64,000 nt of DNA from Variovorax sp. JS1663 (lineage in GTDB: Bacteria; Pseudomonadota; Gammaproteobacteria; Burkholderiales; Burkholderiaceae_C), in contig NZ_LYMK01000023.1 of assembly GCF_002157355.1 (NCBI RefSeq), positions 1 through 64,000 of the forward strand, read 5' to 3'. The translations under genes and the position numbers were made by a program. The notes under the pieces are model-generated. The model had not been told where the DNA came from and ran no database searches. It saw nothing but the letters and a program-made list of their open reading frames with translations. This document shows positions 53,310 through 62,473 of the stretch, in pieces (the first letter of the stretch is position 1; every line of letters begins with the position of its first letter).

Positions 53310-53894
53310 CATGGCGACAGCCAGGGCCTCTCGCTGGACTACTACCGCTTCAAGCGCGACTACGGCACCGGCTTCGCCAACAGCTTCGCGGTCGGGCCCT
53401 TGGGCAACGTCACGGCGCTGGGCAACGTGAACCTGCAGACCAAGCTGGAGTTCGGCAAGGTGGCCTACAAGTGGTGGATCGGCTCGGGCAACACGGTGTT
53501 CGGCGTGGGTGCCGGCGTCGCCTATTACAAGGCCACGCTGGACACCAGCGCCTTCGCCGGCATCAACGGCGCCACCGCCACCTTCATCCAGCACGACAGC
53601 GACGATACCTTCGCCCCGCTGCTGGAGCTGGGCGTGCGCCATGCGATCACGCCGGACCTGCGCCTCTTCGCCGACCTCTCCGGCGTGCGCAAGGGCGGCA
53701 GCAAGCTGCACGGCCATATCTACAACGCGGCCCTCGGCGTCGAGTGGTTCCCGGTGCACAACGTCGGGCTGGTGTTGTCCTACGGCGCGACCGAGATCGA
53801 CCTGCGGCATGACTTCGGCACCGGCGGCACCGCCACCGGGCAGCTCAAGGTCAAGCTGCACGGCCCCTCGGCCTTCGTCAAGGCCCGTTTCTAG
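53310..53894 (+). pseudogene. Outer-membrane beta-barrel protein lacking its N-terminus
   Basis: The frame is open from 53223 without ATG or a good GTG; coding character begins around HGDSQGLSLDYYRFKRDYGTG (53310 on) and continues through amphipathic strands (TKLEFGKVAYKWWIGSGNT, GVGAGVAYYKATLD, LRLFADLSGVRKGG, VGLVLSYGATEIDL) to a terminal Phe (VKARF), the usual outer-membrane end. Signal peptide and first strand are absent, so a 5' truncation is likely. A start at the TTG 53400 would give 164 residues without a signal. Confidence 0.65.
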
Positions 53895-54448
53895 CGGGCC
53901 TTGCTCGCCAGGCCTTCGAAAGCCTGCAGCAGCTGGGCGCCGGCCTCGGCGAGCGCGCCGTCGTTGCGCACCTCGATCGCATCCGCGGGCGCGCGGAACG
54001 CCAGCGCGCGCCGCACCCGGGCCTCCACCATCTCGGGCGTCTCGCGGCCGCGCGCCTGCAGGCGTTGGCGCAGGACCTCGATGCTGGCCGTCACATGCAC
54101 GACCGTGAGATGCGGGAACCTCAGCAGGGCCTGCGGCAGGTAGGCGCGCGAGCCGTTGACCAGCACCCAACGGCCGCGATGCAGCGGCGCAATCTCGTCG
54201 TGGCGCACGCCGTAGCGCAGCCCGTTGGCCTGCCAGTCGAGCGCGAAGGCCTGGGCCTGGTGCAGCAGCGCGAAGGCCTGCTCGCTGACGCTGTGGTGCT
54301 GCTCATCGCCATGCCGCGCCGGCCGCGTGATGGTGCGGCGGGCGAGGTGCAGAGGCAGGTGCGGCGGCAGGTGTTCCCGCAGCCAGGCGATCAGGCTGTC
54401 CTTGCCAGCGCCGGAAGGGCCCATCACGTAGACCAGGCGCCCGCTCAT
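53891..54448 (-). CDS. phnN: Ribose 1,5-bisphosphate phosphokinase PhnN
   Basis: 185 residues from ATG 54448. GRLVYVMGPSGAGKDSLIAWL is the P-loop; RRTITRPARHGDEQHHSVSE is the substrate-binding region shared with guanylate kinase-like PhnN. It converts ribose 1,5-bisphosphate to PRPP, the last step of phosphonate carbon-chain handling. ATG overlaps the end of the DUF1045 gene by 4 bp. Confidence 0.92.
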   Translation of the reverse strand: MSGRLVYVMGPSGAGKDSLIAWLREHLPPHLPLHLARRTITRPARHGDEQHHSVSEQAFALLHQAQAFALDWQANGLRYGVRHDEIAPLHRGRWVLVNGSRAYLPQALLRFPHLTVVHVTASIEVLRQRLQARGRETPEMVEARVRRALAFRAPADAIEVRNDGALAEAGAQLLQAFEGLASKAR

Positions 54449-55137
54449 GTTCCAAGCTCCATCTGCTCCACCAGCCGGAAGTCCGCGCCGGGCCGCGGCT
54501 CGGCGAACAGCGAGAGCGTGTCGAAGCGGCAGGGCGGCAATGGGTCGAAGCGGTGGCGTGCCGCCGCCTTCAGTGCCTCGACCTCGGCGGGCTCGGCATC
54601 CCGCAGCGCGCCGGTGAGCGAGAGGTGGAAGCGGAAGCGCTGCAGCACGAAGGGGTAGCCCCAGCGCAGCATCAGCGTATCTTCCTCGGGCGTGAGGCCG
54701 GCCGCGCGGCGGCGCGCGAGCGCGTCGGGCGTGAGCGGCGCGGCCAGCGGATGCAGGCGCATCACGCACGCGCCTGCCAGGGTCTCGATCGCGTGGGCAT
54801 CGCCGCCGGGCACCAGCGCGAGAAAGTCGTCGAGCAGCGCGACCTTCAGCCGCGGCAGGGTGAAGGGCTGGAAGGCGCGGCAGAGCTCATGCAGGCCTTC
54901 GCGCAGCCGGGCCTCGTCGACGCCCGGCGCCAGCGCGAAGGGCGCCTTCAGCGTCGCATGCCAGCCGTAGCGGCGCGGCGCCTTCGTCAGCGCGTGCAGC
55001 CGCGGCGTGGACAGGCCCGGCACCGGCACCTGCGGCAAGGGCTCGGCCCGTGCGGCGCAGCGGCCCAGCCAGCGGCTGCCGGCCAGCCACCAGGGGCTGT
55101 TCTCGCGCGGCGCGAAATAGACCGCGTAGCGGTGCAT
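54445..55137 (-). CDS. DUF1045 phosphonate-associated 2H phosphoesterase-like protein
   Basis: 230 residues from ATG 55137 (AAGG five bases upstream). MHRYAVYFAPRENSPWWLAG starts the family; two H-x-S/T motifs, His60-Ala-Thr62 (YGWHATLKAPF) and His171-Leu-Ser173 (FHLSLTGAL), are those of 2H phosphodiesterases. The window has no phnP, whose product opens the cyclic ribose phosphate made by C-P lyase; this protein may do that job, which I infer from fold and location. Operon phnF, this gene, phnN. Confidence 0.85.
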   Translation of the reverse strand: MHRYAVYFAPRENSPWWLAGSRWLGRCAARAEPLPQVPVPGLSTPRLHALTKAPRRYGWHATLKAPFALAPGVDEARLREGLHELCRAFQPFTLPRLKVALLDDFLALVPGGDAHAIETLAGACVMRLHPLAAPLTPDALARRRAAGLTPEEDTLMLRWGYPFVLQRFRFHLSLTGALRDAEPAEVEALKAAARHRFDPLPPCRFDTLSLFAEPRPGADFRLVEQMELGT

Positions 55138-55144
55138 CGGCGCC

Positions 55145-55903
55145 TTACTCATCATGGGTCACCGTCAAGGAGACGCGGTCGCCTGCGAACCAGGTGCGTG
55201 CGAACTCGATGGGCACGCCCTCGGTGTCCACGTTCACGCTCTCGACGAAGAGCACCGGCCGCGTGGCCGGCTGGCGCAACTGCGCGGCCACCTCGGGCTC
55301 GGGCATCTGGGCCGTGATGCGGCTCTCCTGGCGCGTGTAGTCGGCCACGCCGTGGGCGGCGAAACCGGCGGTGATGGAGCCGGTCTCGCGCACCACCGTC
55401 GCCAGCTGCGCGAAGCGCGGCAATGGAAAGAAGCGCTCGCCGACGAGCAGCGGCTGCTGTTCGGCCTCGCGCAGCACCTGCAGGCGAAGCAGCACGCTGC
55501 GCGCCGGCACCTGCAGCGCGCGCGCCTGCGCCGCCGTCGCGCGCACCGTGCCAGAACTCAGCAGACGCAGGGCGCCGCGCATGCCGGCCAGCGCCATGCT
55601 CTGGTGGTGCCGCGTGCGCTTGGCCAGCATCAGGTCGACCGCGAACTCCTCCACGTAAGTGCCGCTGCCCTGCGTCACCCGCAGCAGACCCTGGCTGCTG
55701 AGGCTGGCCAGCGAGCGGCGGATGGTGTGGCGGTTCACGCCGAAATGCTCGGCCAGCGCGTGTTCGGAGGGCAGCCGCTCGCCGGGCGGATAGACGCCGC
55801 GCGCGATCGCCTCGGCCAGCTCGGCGGCGATGCGGGTCCAGAAGGAATCGCGCTGCGGGCGCGTGGCGAGGTCGAGGGCTGGAGAAGACGTCGTGCTTGT
55901 CAT
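55145..55903 (-). CDS. phnF: GntR/HutC-family regulator PhnF
   Basis: 252 residues. The N-terminal wHTH (IAAELAEAIARGVYPPGERLPSEHALAEHFGVNRHTIRRSLASL) and the HutC-type UTRA effector domain (LLRLQVLREAEQQPLLVGERFFPLPRF) define PhnF. It lies divergent from phnG, with TTGTCTATACAA between, and a near-identical site precedes phnC. It probably represses the phn operons and responds to a phosphonate intermediate or phosphate state. Confidence 0.9.
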   Translation of the reverse strand: MTSTTSSPALDLATRPQRDSFWTRIAAELAEAIARGVYPPGERLPSEHALAEHFGVNRHTIRRSLASLSSQGLLRVTQGSGTYVEEFAVDLMLAKRTRHHQSMALAGMRGALRLLSSGTVRATAAQARALQVPARSVLLRLQVLREAEQQPLLVGERFFPLPRFAQLATVVRETGSITAGFAAHGVADYTRQESRITAQMPEPEVAAQLRQPATRPVLFVESVNVDTEGVPIEFARTWFAGDRVSLTVTHDE

Positions 55904-55947
55904 GAAAGGGACATGGGCCGTGCCTAAGCTGGCACCCGTTGTTCGAT

Positions 55948-55959
55948 TTGTCTATACAA
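55948..55959. promoter_or_regulatory. PhnF operator 1 (phnF-phnG)
   Basis: TTGT-CTAT-ACAA, an inverted repeat, lies 45 bp before phnF and 24 bp before phnG. It follows the T-x-GTCTA-x-AC-x-A pattern known for PhnF sites and matches the second site at 62748-62759. Confidence 0.65.
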
Positions 55960-55982
55960 CTTCTTCCAGGTTAGCACCCCCA

Positions 55983-56497
55983 TGTTTCATACCTTTGACA
56001 ACCACCCTGCGAACCCGCCGCTGGACCGGGCGCAGTGGATGGCCGTGCTGGCGCGTGCACCGCTGCCGATGCTGGAGCAGGCGCTGGGCGAGCATGCGAA
56101 GCGTACGCCGCATTGGCTGCGCGCGCCCGAGACCGGCTTGACGATGGTCCAGGGGCGCGCCGGCGGCACCGGCGAGCGCTTCAACCTCGGCGAGGTCACG
56201 GTCACGCGCTGTGCGCTGCGACTGGCCGGCGCGTCGCGCGAGGAGGCGCTCGTCGGCGTGGCCTACGTGCTGGGCCGCTCGCACCGCCACGCCCAGCTCG
56301 CGGCGGTGGCCGACGCGCTGCTGCAGGACCCGGGCCAGCAGGCGGCGCTGGATGCCAGCGTGCTGGAGCCCCTCCGCCGCCACCTCGCGCAGCGGCGCGC
56401 CGAGCGCCATGCGCGCGCGCAGGCCAGCAAGGTCGATTTCATCACCGTCGCGCGCGAAGCCGGCGGTGCCGATGGCGATGAAGAGGAAGACGCATGA
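55983..56497 (+). CDS. phnG: C-P lyase subunit PhnG
   Basis: 171 residues. LDRAQWMAVLARAPLPMLEQAL, VQGRAGGTGERFNLGEVTVTRC and YVLGRSHRHAQLAAVADALLQD are typical PhnG segments. It is a core subunit of the PhnGHIJ complex that makes and cleaves alkylphosphonate-ribose intermediates. Overlaps phnH by 4 bp. Confidence 0.93.
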
Positions 56498-57135
56498 ACA
56501 CCGATATGTCCACCACCGATCTGTCCGCCGTCGGCGCGGGCTTCTCCGACCTCGCGCTGGGCAGCCAGGCCGTGTTCCGCGCGGCACTGCAGGCGCTCTC
56601 GCATCCGGGCCGCATCGTCGACCTGCCGCACGATGCCGAGGTGCCGCAGCACGGCCATGCGGCCTCGGCCGCGCTACTGCTGGCCCTGCTCGATCCGGAC
56701 TGCCGACTCTGGCTCTCGCCCTCGCTCGCCGGCAGCGACGCCGCCGCCTGGCTGCGTTTCCACAGCGGCTGCACGCTGGTGGACGACCCGGCCCAGGCCC
56801 AGTTCGCCTGGATCGCCAGCAGCGACGAGGCGCCCGCGTTCGACCGCTTCGCGCAGGGCACCGACGTCGCGCCGGAGCAGTCGACCACCTGCGTGGTGGA
56901 CGTGCCCTCGCTGTCCGACGGCGAGGACGAGGAAGGCTGGACCCTGCGCGGCCCCGGCATCCGCACGCACACGCGCCTGTGCGTGGACGGCCTGCCGCCC
57001 GCGCTGGCGCAGCGCCTCGTCGCCCCGCGCGCGGCGCAGCATGCGGCCTTTCCGCGCGGCGTGGACCTGTTCCTCGCCACGCAGTACCAGATCGTCGGGC
57101 TGCCGCGCACCACGCAGATCGAGCTGGAGGCCTGA
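56494..57135 (+). CDS. phnH: C-P lyase subunit PhnH
   Basis: 213 residues. GFSDLALGSQAVFRAALQALSHPGRIVDL and the RGVDLFLATQYQIVGLPRTTQIE ending are PhnH features. A PLP-transferase-like fold without catalytic residues, serving as structural subunit of the PhnGHIJ core. Followed 3 bp later by phnI. Confidence 0.93.
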   Translation: MNTDMSTTDLSAVGAGFSDLALGSQAVFRAALQALSHPGRIVDLPHDAEVPQHGHAASAALLLALLDPDCRLWLSPSLAGSDAAAWLRFHSGCTLVDDPAQAQFAWIASSDEAPAFDRFAQGTDVAPEQSTTCVVDVPSLSDGEDEEGWTLRGPGIRTHTRLCVDGLPPALAQRLVAPRAAQHAAFPRGVDLFLATQYQIVGLPRTTQIELEA

Positions 57136-57138
57136 GCG

Positions 57139-58233
57139 ATGTACGTGGCCGTCAAGGGCGGTGAAGCCGCCATCCTTCAAAGCTACCGCCTGATCGCCGG
57201 GCAGCGGCGCGGCGATACCGCCGTACCCGAGCTCTCGGCCCTGCAGATCCGCGAGCAGCTCAAGCTGGCGGTGGACCGGGTGATGACCGAGGGCTCGGTC
57301 TACGACCCCGATCTCGCCGCGCTCGCCATCAAGCAGGCGGCGGGCGACCTGGTCGAGGCCATCTTCCTGCTGCGGGCCTACCGCGCCACGCTGCCGCGCC
57401 TGGGCGCCAGCCTGCCGCTGGACACCTCGCGCATGCAGCTCGCCCGCCGCATCTCCGCGACTTTCAAGGACCTGCCCGGCGGCCAGGTCCTGGGCCCGAC
57501 CTACGACTACACGCAGCGCCTGCTCGACTTCAGCCTGCTCGCGCAGGGCCATGCACCGGCCGACGAGGAGGCCGCGCCCGCGCTGGCCGAGCCGCCCGCT
57601 CCCGCGCCGCGCGTGGTGGACCTGCTCAACCAGGAAGGCCTGATCGAGACCCGCCCCGTGCCCCCGGGCGACCCCGCGCCGGTGGACCTGACGCGCGAGC
57701 CGCTGCGCTTCCCGGCCGCGCGCGCCACCCGATTGCAGAACCTGGCGCGCGGCGACGAGGGCTTCCTGCTCGCCATGGCCTATTCCACCCAGCGCGGCTA
57801 CTCGCACAGCCATCCCTTCGTCGGCGAGATCCGCTTCGGCGAGGTGGCCCTCGAACTCGCGCCCGAGGAGCTGGGCTTTCCCATCTCCATCGGCGAGCTG
57901 GAGATCACCGAGTGCGAGATGGTCAACCAGTTCGCCGGCAGCAAGACCGAGCCGCCCCAGTTCACCCGCGGCTACGGCCTGGCCTTCGGCCACAGCGAGC
58001 GCAAGGCCATGGCGATGAGCCTGGTCGACCGCGCCCTGCGCGCCGACGAGCTGGGCGAAAGCGTCGGGTCGCCCGCGCAGATGCAGGAGTTCGTGCTCTC
58101 GCACAGCGACAGCCTGGAGGCCTCGGGCTTCGTGCAGCACCTGAAGCTGCCGCACTACGTGGACTTCCAGGCCGAGCTCGACCTGGTGCGCCGCATGCGC
58201 GGGGCCCCCACTGCGAAGGACGACGACGAATGA
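57139..58233 (+). CDS. phnI: C-P lyase subunit PhnI
   Basis: 364 residues. MYVAVKGGEAAILQSYRLIA, ALAIKQAAGDLVEAIFLLRAYR and LGFSHSHPFVGEIR-like AYSTQRGYSHSHPFVGEIR regions are conserved. In the presence of PhnGHL it displaces adenine from ATP with the phosphonate. Overlaps phnJ by 4 bp. Confidence 0.94.
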   Translation: MYVAVKGGEAAILQSYRLIAGQRRGDTAVPELSALQIREQLKLAVDRVMTEGSVYDPDLAALAIKQAAGDLVEAIFLLRAYRATLPRLGASLPLDTSRMQLARRISATFKDLPGGQVLGPTYDYTQRLLDFSLLAQGHAPADEEAAPALAEPPAPAPRVVDLLNQEGLIETRPVPPGDPAPVDLTREPLRFPAARATRLQNLARGDEGFLLAMAYSTQRGYSHSHPFVGEIRFGEVALELAPEELGFPISIGELEITECEMVNQFAGSKTEPPQFTRGYGLAFGHSERKAMAMSLVDRALRADELGESVGSPAQMQEFVLSHSDSLEASGFVQHLKLPHYVDFQAELDLVRRMRGAPTAKDDDE

Positions 58234-59117
58234 CCACCGACCCGAACATCAACTTCGCCTACCTCGACGAGCGCACCAAGCGCATGATCCGCCGCGCCAT
58301 CCTCAAGGCGGTGGCGATTCCCGGCTACCAGGTGCCCTTCGGCTCGCGCGAGATGCCGCTGCCCTACGGCTGGGGCACCGGCGGCATCCAGGTCACGGCC
58401 GCGCTGATCGGGCCGCACGACCGCCTCAAGGTCATCGACCAGGGCTCGGACGACACCGTCAACGCAGTCAACATCCGCCGCTTCTTCGAGCGCACCACCG
58501 GCGTGGACACCACCACCCGCACGCAGGAGGCCACGCTGATCCAGACGCGCCACCGCATTCCCGAAACGCCGCTCGCCGAAGGCCAGGTGCTGGTCTACCA
58601 GGTGCCGGTGCCCGAGCCCATGCAGCGGCTGGAGCCGCGCGAGGCGGTCACGCGCACGCTGCACGGCCTGGCCGAGTACGGCCTGATGCACGTCAAGCTC
58701 TACGAGGACATCGCGCGCTACGGCCACATCGCGACCACCTACGACTACCCGGTGCTGGTGAACGGGCGCTACGTGATGTCGCCCTCGCCCATTCCCAAGT
58801 TCGACAACCCCAAGATGCACATGAACCCCGCGCTGCAGCTCTTCGGCGCCGGCCGCGAGAAGCGCATCTACGCGGTGCCGCCCTACACCCCGGTGGAAAG
58901 CCTCGGCTTCGAGGACCATCCCTTCGAGGTGCAGCGCTGGGACGCGGCCTGCGCGCTGTGCGGCGCGACCGACAGCTTCCTCGACGAGCTGATCACGGAC
59001 GACCGCGGCACGCGCATGCACGTGTGCTCCGACTCGGACTATTGCCAGTCGCGGCAGCAGGAGGGCACTGCCCATGCGCCAGTGCCCGATGACGACCGCG
59101 TGACGGAGGCCGCATGA
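58230..59117 (+). CDS. phnJ: C-P lyase PhnJ, radical SAM-type subunit
   Basis: 295 residues. The four conserved Cys are Cys241, Cys244 (CALCG), Cys266 and Cys272 (CSDSDYC), at the same numbers as in the E. coli enzyme; three bind the 4Fe-4S cluster and one takes part in catalysis. It breaks the carbon-phosphorus bond. YGLMHVKLYEDIARYGHI and SPIPKFDNPKMHMNP are other core motifs. Overlaps phnK by 4 bp. Confidence 0.95.
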   Translation: MTTDPNINFAYLDERTKRMIRRAILKAVAIPGYQVPFGSREMPLPYGWGTGGIQVTAALIGPHDRLKVIDQGSDDTVNAVNIRRFFERTTGVDTTTRTQEATLIQTRHRIPETPLAEGQVLVYQVPVPEPMQRLEPREAVTRTLHGLAEYGLMHVKLYEDIARYGHIATTYDYPVLVNGRYVMSPSPIPKFDNPKMHMNPALQLFGAGREKRIYAVPPYTPVESLGFEDHPFEVQRWDAACALCGATDSFLDELITDDRGTRMHVCSDSDYCQSRQQEGTAHAPVPDDDRVTEAA

Positions 59118-59911
59118 GCGCAGTCACGGCCACGGCCGCCCCCGAGCCCCTGCTGCGCGTGCGCGGCATCCACAAGCGCTACGGCGACCGCGTGGCCCTG
59201 CACGACGCCTCCTTCGAGCTCTGGCCCGGCGAGGTGCTGGCGGTGGTGGGCGAATCCGGCTCCGGCAAGTCCACCCTGCTCAACGCGGTGGCCGCGCGCG
59301 ACAGGCCCGATGCCGGCAGCGTGCAGTTCCATACCCGCGGCGGCGGCCTGCGCGAGGTGTTCGCGATGAGCGAGGCCGAGCAGCGCCTGCTGGCGCGCAC
59401 CGACTGGGGCTTCGTGCACCAGAACGCGGCCGAGGGCCTGCGCATGGATGTCTCCGCCGGCGCCAACGTCGGCGAGCGGCTGATGGGCCTGGGCGAGCGC
59501 CACTACGGCCGGCTGCGCGCCGCTGCCTCCGAGTGGCTGGAGCGCGTGGAGATCGACGCGGCCCGCATCGACGATGCGCCGCGCACCTTTTCCGGCGGCA
59601 TGCGCCAGCGCCTGCAGATCGCGCGCAACCTGGTCACGCGGCCGCGCCTGGTCTTCATGGACGAGCCCACCTCGGGGCTGGACGTGTCCGTGCAGGCGCG
59701 CCTGCTGGACCTGCTGCGCCAGCTCACCCGCCAGATGCAGCTCGCCGCCATCATCGTCACGCACGACCTCGCGGTCGCCCGCCTGCTCGCGCACCGGATG
59801 ATGGTGATGCAGAGGGGCCGCGTGGTCGAGGCCGGCCTCACCGACCAGGTGCTCGACGACCCGCAGCACCCCTACACCCAGCTTCTCGTCTCTTCGGTCC
59901 TGCAACCATGA
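59114..59911 (+). CDS. phnK: ATP-binding protein PhnK
   Basis: 265 residues. Walker A GESGSGKST, signature FSGGMRQRLQIARNL and Walker B LVFMDEP are intact. PhnK docks on the C-P lyase core near PhnJ; it is not a transport ATPase. Overlaps phnL by 4 bp. Confidence 0.93.
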   Translation: MSAVTATAAPEPLLRVRGIHKRYGDRVALHDASFELWPGEVLAVVGESGSGKSTLLNAVAARDRPDAGSVQFHTRGGGLREVFAMSEAEQRLLARTDWGFVHQNAAEGLRMDVSAGANVGERLMGLGERHYGRLRAAASEWLERVEIDAARIDDAPRTFSGGMRQRLQIARNLVTRPRLVFMDEPTSGLDVSVQARLLDLLRQLTRQMQLAAIIVTHDLAVARLLAHRMMVMQRGRVVEAGLTDQVLDDPQHPYTQLLVSSVLQP

Positions 59912-60624
59912 ACGCGCCCCTGCTCCAGCTCCAGGGGGTGGCCAAGCGCTTCACCCTCCATCACCAGAACCAGCTCGCGCTGCCGGTCTTCGACGGCGTC
60001 GAGCTCAGCGTCTCGCCCGGCGAATGCGTGGTGCTCGACGGTGCCTCGGGCCTGGGCAAGAGCACGCTGCTCAAGCTCATCTATTCGAACTACCGCGCCA
60101 GCGCCGGCCGCATCACCGTGCACGTGCCCGGCGCCGACCCGGTGGAAGTCACCGAGGCCACGCCGCGCGAGATGGTGCGGCTGCGCCGCGACACCATCGG
60201 CTACGTCAGCCAGTTCCTGCGCGTGATCCCGCGCGTGCCGGCGCTGGAGGTGGTGGCCGAGCCGCTGGCCGAGGATGCCGGCGACGACCCGCAGGCACTG
60301 GAGGCCGCGCGTGCCGAGGCACGCCGCTGGCTCGAGCGCCTGCGCATTCCCGAGCGCCTGTGGCACCTGCCGCCCGCCACCTTCTCCGGCGGCGAGCAGC
60401 AGCGCATCAACATCGCGCGCAACATGATCAAGCCCAAGCCCCTGCTGCTGCTGGACGAGCCCACGGCGTCGCTGGACGCGGCCAACACGCGCACCGTGAT
60501 CGAGCTGGTCCGCGAGGCCACCGCGCGCGGCGCCGCGCTGGTGGGGATCTTCCACGACGCGGAAGTGGGCGCGGCCGTCGCTACCCGCCGCGTCAACGTC
60601 GCCGACTTCAGGAGTGCCGCATGA
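59908..60624 (+). CDS. phnL: ATP-binding protein PhnL
   Basis: 238 residues. Walker A GASGLGKST, signature FSGGEQQRINIARNM and Walker B LLLLDEP are intact. Required with PhnGHI for making the ribose-phosphonate intermediate. The start ATG overlaps phnK; the stop overlaps phnM (ATGA). Confidence 0.93.
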   Translation: MNAPLLQLQGVAKRFTLHHQNQLALPVFDGVELSVSPGECVVLDGASGLGKSTLLKLIYSNYRASAGRITVHVPGADPVEVTEATPREMVRLRRDTIGYVSQFLRVIPRVPALEVVAEPLAEDAGDDPQALEAARAEARRWLERLRIPERLWHLPPATFSGGEQQRINIARNMIKPKPLLLLDEPTASLDAANTRTVIELVREATARGAALVGIFHDAEVGAAVATRRVNVADFRSAA

Positions 60625-61778
60625 GCGAACCCATCGTCTTCGCCAACGCCCGCATGGTGCTGCCCGACGAGGTGGTGCGCGGCAGCCTCGCGGTGGCCGA
60701 GGGCCGCATCGCCGCGCTGGACGCTGGCAACACTGCGGCGGCCGGCATCGTCGACCTCGAGAACGACTACCTGCTGCCCGGCCTGGTCGAGGTGCACACC
60801 GACAACTTCGAGCGCCACCTGATGCCGCGCCCCAAGGTGCAGTGGGCGGAGATGCCCGCGCTGCTGGCGCACGATGCCGAGGTGGCCGCCGCCGGCATCA
60901 CCACCGTCTTCGATGCGCTCGGCGTGGGCGAGGCCGACACCGAAAGCCTTCGCGGCAGCAACTGGCGCAATACGCTCGCCACGCTGGACAACTGCGCGCA
61001 CAAGGACCTGCTGCGCGCCGACCACCACCTGCACGTGCGCTGCGAGCTGCCGGCGCCCAACACCATCGAGCTCTTCGAGCCCTTCCAGGGCCACCCGCGC
61101 GTCTCGCTGATCTCGCTGATGGACCACACGCCGGGTCAGCGCCAGTGGGAGAACCTCGAGGTCGCGCGCATCTACTACACCGGCAAGAAGGGCTGGAGCG
61201 CCGAGAAGTTCGAGCGCCAGGTCGCGCATGCCGCGACCCTGCAGTCGCAGTATGCGGAGCCGCATCGCCGCCACTTCGTCGACTACTGCCGCACCCACGG
61301 CATCGCGCTGGCGAGCCATGACGACACCACCGTCGCCCACGTCGAGCAGGCACATGCCGAGGGCGCGACCATGTCCGAATTCCCGACCACGCTGGCGGCC
61401 GCCTCGGCGGCGCGCGAGCGCGGCCTGGCCACCGTGATGGGCGGCCCGAACGTGGTGCGCGGCGGCTCGCATTCGGGCAACGTCGCCGCGGCCGAGCTGG
61501 CGCGCCAGGGGCTGCTGGACATCCTGTCGTCCGACTACGTTCCCGGCAGCTTGCTGGGTGCGGTGATGCGGCTGGTGGCGGACGACATCTTCACGCTGCC
61601 GCAGGCGGTCACCACCGTGACTCGTGCCCCCGCGAAGGCCACCGGCCTCGCCGACCGCGGCGAACTCGCGCCCGGCCTGCGCGCGGACCTGGTGCGCGTG
61701 CGCATGGCCGAGCTGCCGGATGGGTCACGGCATGCGGTGGTGCGAGGGGTGTGGCGGGAGGGGCGGCGAGTGCTTTAG
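60621..61778 (+). CDS. phnM: Alpha-D-ribose 1-methylphosphonate 5-triphosphate diphosphatase PhnM
   Basis: 385 residues, amidohydrolase fold. LLPGLVEVHTDNFERHLMPRP has the first metal ligands, ASHDDTT and GGPNVVRGGSHSGN the later ones. It removes pyrophosphate from the triphosphate intermediate before PhnJ acts. Last gene of the phnG-M chain. Confidence 0.94.
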   Translation: MSEPIVFANARMVLPDEVVRGSLAVAEGRIAALDAGNTAAAGIVDLENDYLLPGLVEVHTDNFERHLMPRPKVQWAEMPALLAHDAEVAAAGITTVFDALGVGEADTESLRGSNWRNTLATLDNCAHKDLLRADHHLHVRCELPAPNTIELFEPFQGHPRVSLISLMDHTPGQRQWENLEVARIYYTGKKGWSAEKFERQVAHAATLQSQYAEPHRRHFVDYCRTHGIALASHDDTTVAHVEQAHAEGATMSEFPTTLAAASAARERGLATVMGGPNVVRGGSHSGNVAAAELARQGLLDILSSDYVPGSLLGAVMRLVADDIFTLPQAVTTVTRAPAKATGLADRGELAPGLRADLVRVRMAELPDGSRHAVVRGVWREGRRVL

Positions 61779-61822
61779 CGTTGGTGCTTGATGACTGCAC
61801 ATGGCCCGGAGGTCGATCCCTA

Positions 61823-62014
61823 CTATTTCCGCACTCGCCGACGCTTGAGCCTCAGGAACACGCCCAAAGCGAGAACGACCAGGACACCACCTAGAACGAC
61901 TTGCCCAACAATCGCCGCCAGGGCAGCTCCTGAGAAGAGGCCAAACCCAACGATGCCATCGATGAAATCCAGCACGAAGTCGAGCTTCGTGCTGGGAGAA
62001 AGCCTTCCCTTCAT
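61823..62014 (-). CDS. Small two-helix membrane protein
   Basis: 63 residues: a short soluble start (MKGRLSPSTKLDFVLDFIDG), two hydrophobic stretches (IVGFGLFSGAALAAIVGQVV and GGVLVVLALGVFLRL) and an RLKRRRVRK tail. Not recognised. Lower GC than the phn genes that flank it, opposite in direction, so probably an insertion in the locus. Confidence 0.5.
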   Translation of the reverse strand: MKGRLSPSTKLDFVLDFIDGIVGFGLFSGAALAAIVGQVVLGGVLVVLALGVFLRLKRRRVRK

Positions 62015-62074
62015 GCCTGGTGGTTTTCGAAATTGGAATTGAGCTGCGAGCCCCTGGTTGTGGTGCGGATGCGG

Positions 62075-62473
62075 TCAGCCGTCATACGGCGTGAATTGGA
62101 TGTCGTATCCGTGAGGACTCTCTTGCGGGGCAACCTGAGGCTCCGTTTCGTACACAAGTACTTCACCGGTCACGGCAAAGCCAATATGCTGGGCGATAAG
62201 GCGCGTCATGTGCTCCGCCTCACCGGCATCCAAGGCCCATGCTTTCATGGCCATCCATGCCGGACCGCGGCGGCATTTCCATCTTTCAGGCAATTCACCC
62301 ACTACCCCATCTGCCAGGACGGTGAAATGCGACAGGCTCGTTTGGATCCGACGCGTCATCGTATTCGGCAACTCAGGTCCGTCATGAGCTCTCGGGGCGC
62401 CAGCACATGCCATGAGAGCCCCAAGCAGAAGCGACACGCCAGCTAGTCGACAGAAGCCCCCATGCGTTTTCAT
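62075..62473 (-). CDS. Hypothetical lipoprotein
   Basis: 132 residues from ATG 62473. A signal peptide with lipobox LMACAG (Cys near 23) is clear. The mature part (LSHFTVLADGVVGELPERWKC, AWMAMKAWALDAGEAEHMTRL) shows no known family. Opposite in direction to the phn genes and with lower GC. Confidence 0.6.
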   Translation of the reverse strand: MKTHGGFCRLAGVSLLLGALMACAGAPRAHDGPELPNTMTRRIQTSLSHFTVLADGVVGELPERWKCRRGPAWMAMKAWALDAGEAEHMTRLIAQHIGFAVTGEVLVYETEPQVAPQESPHGYDIQFTPYDG

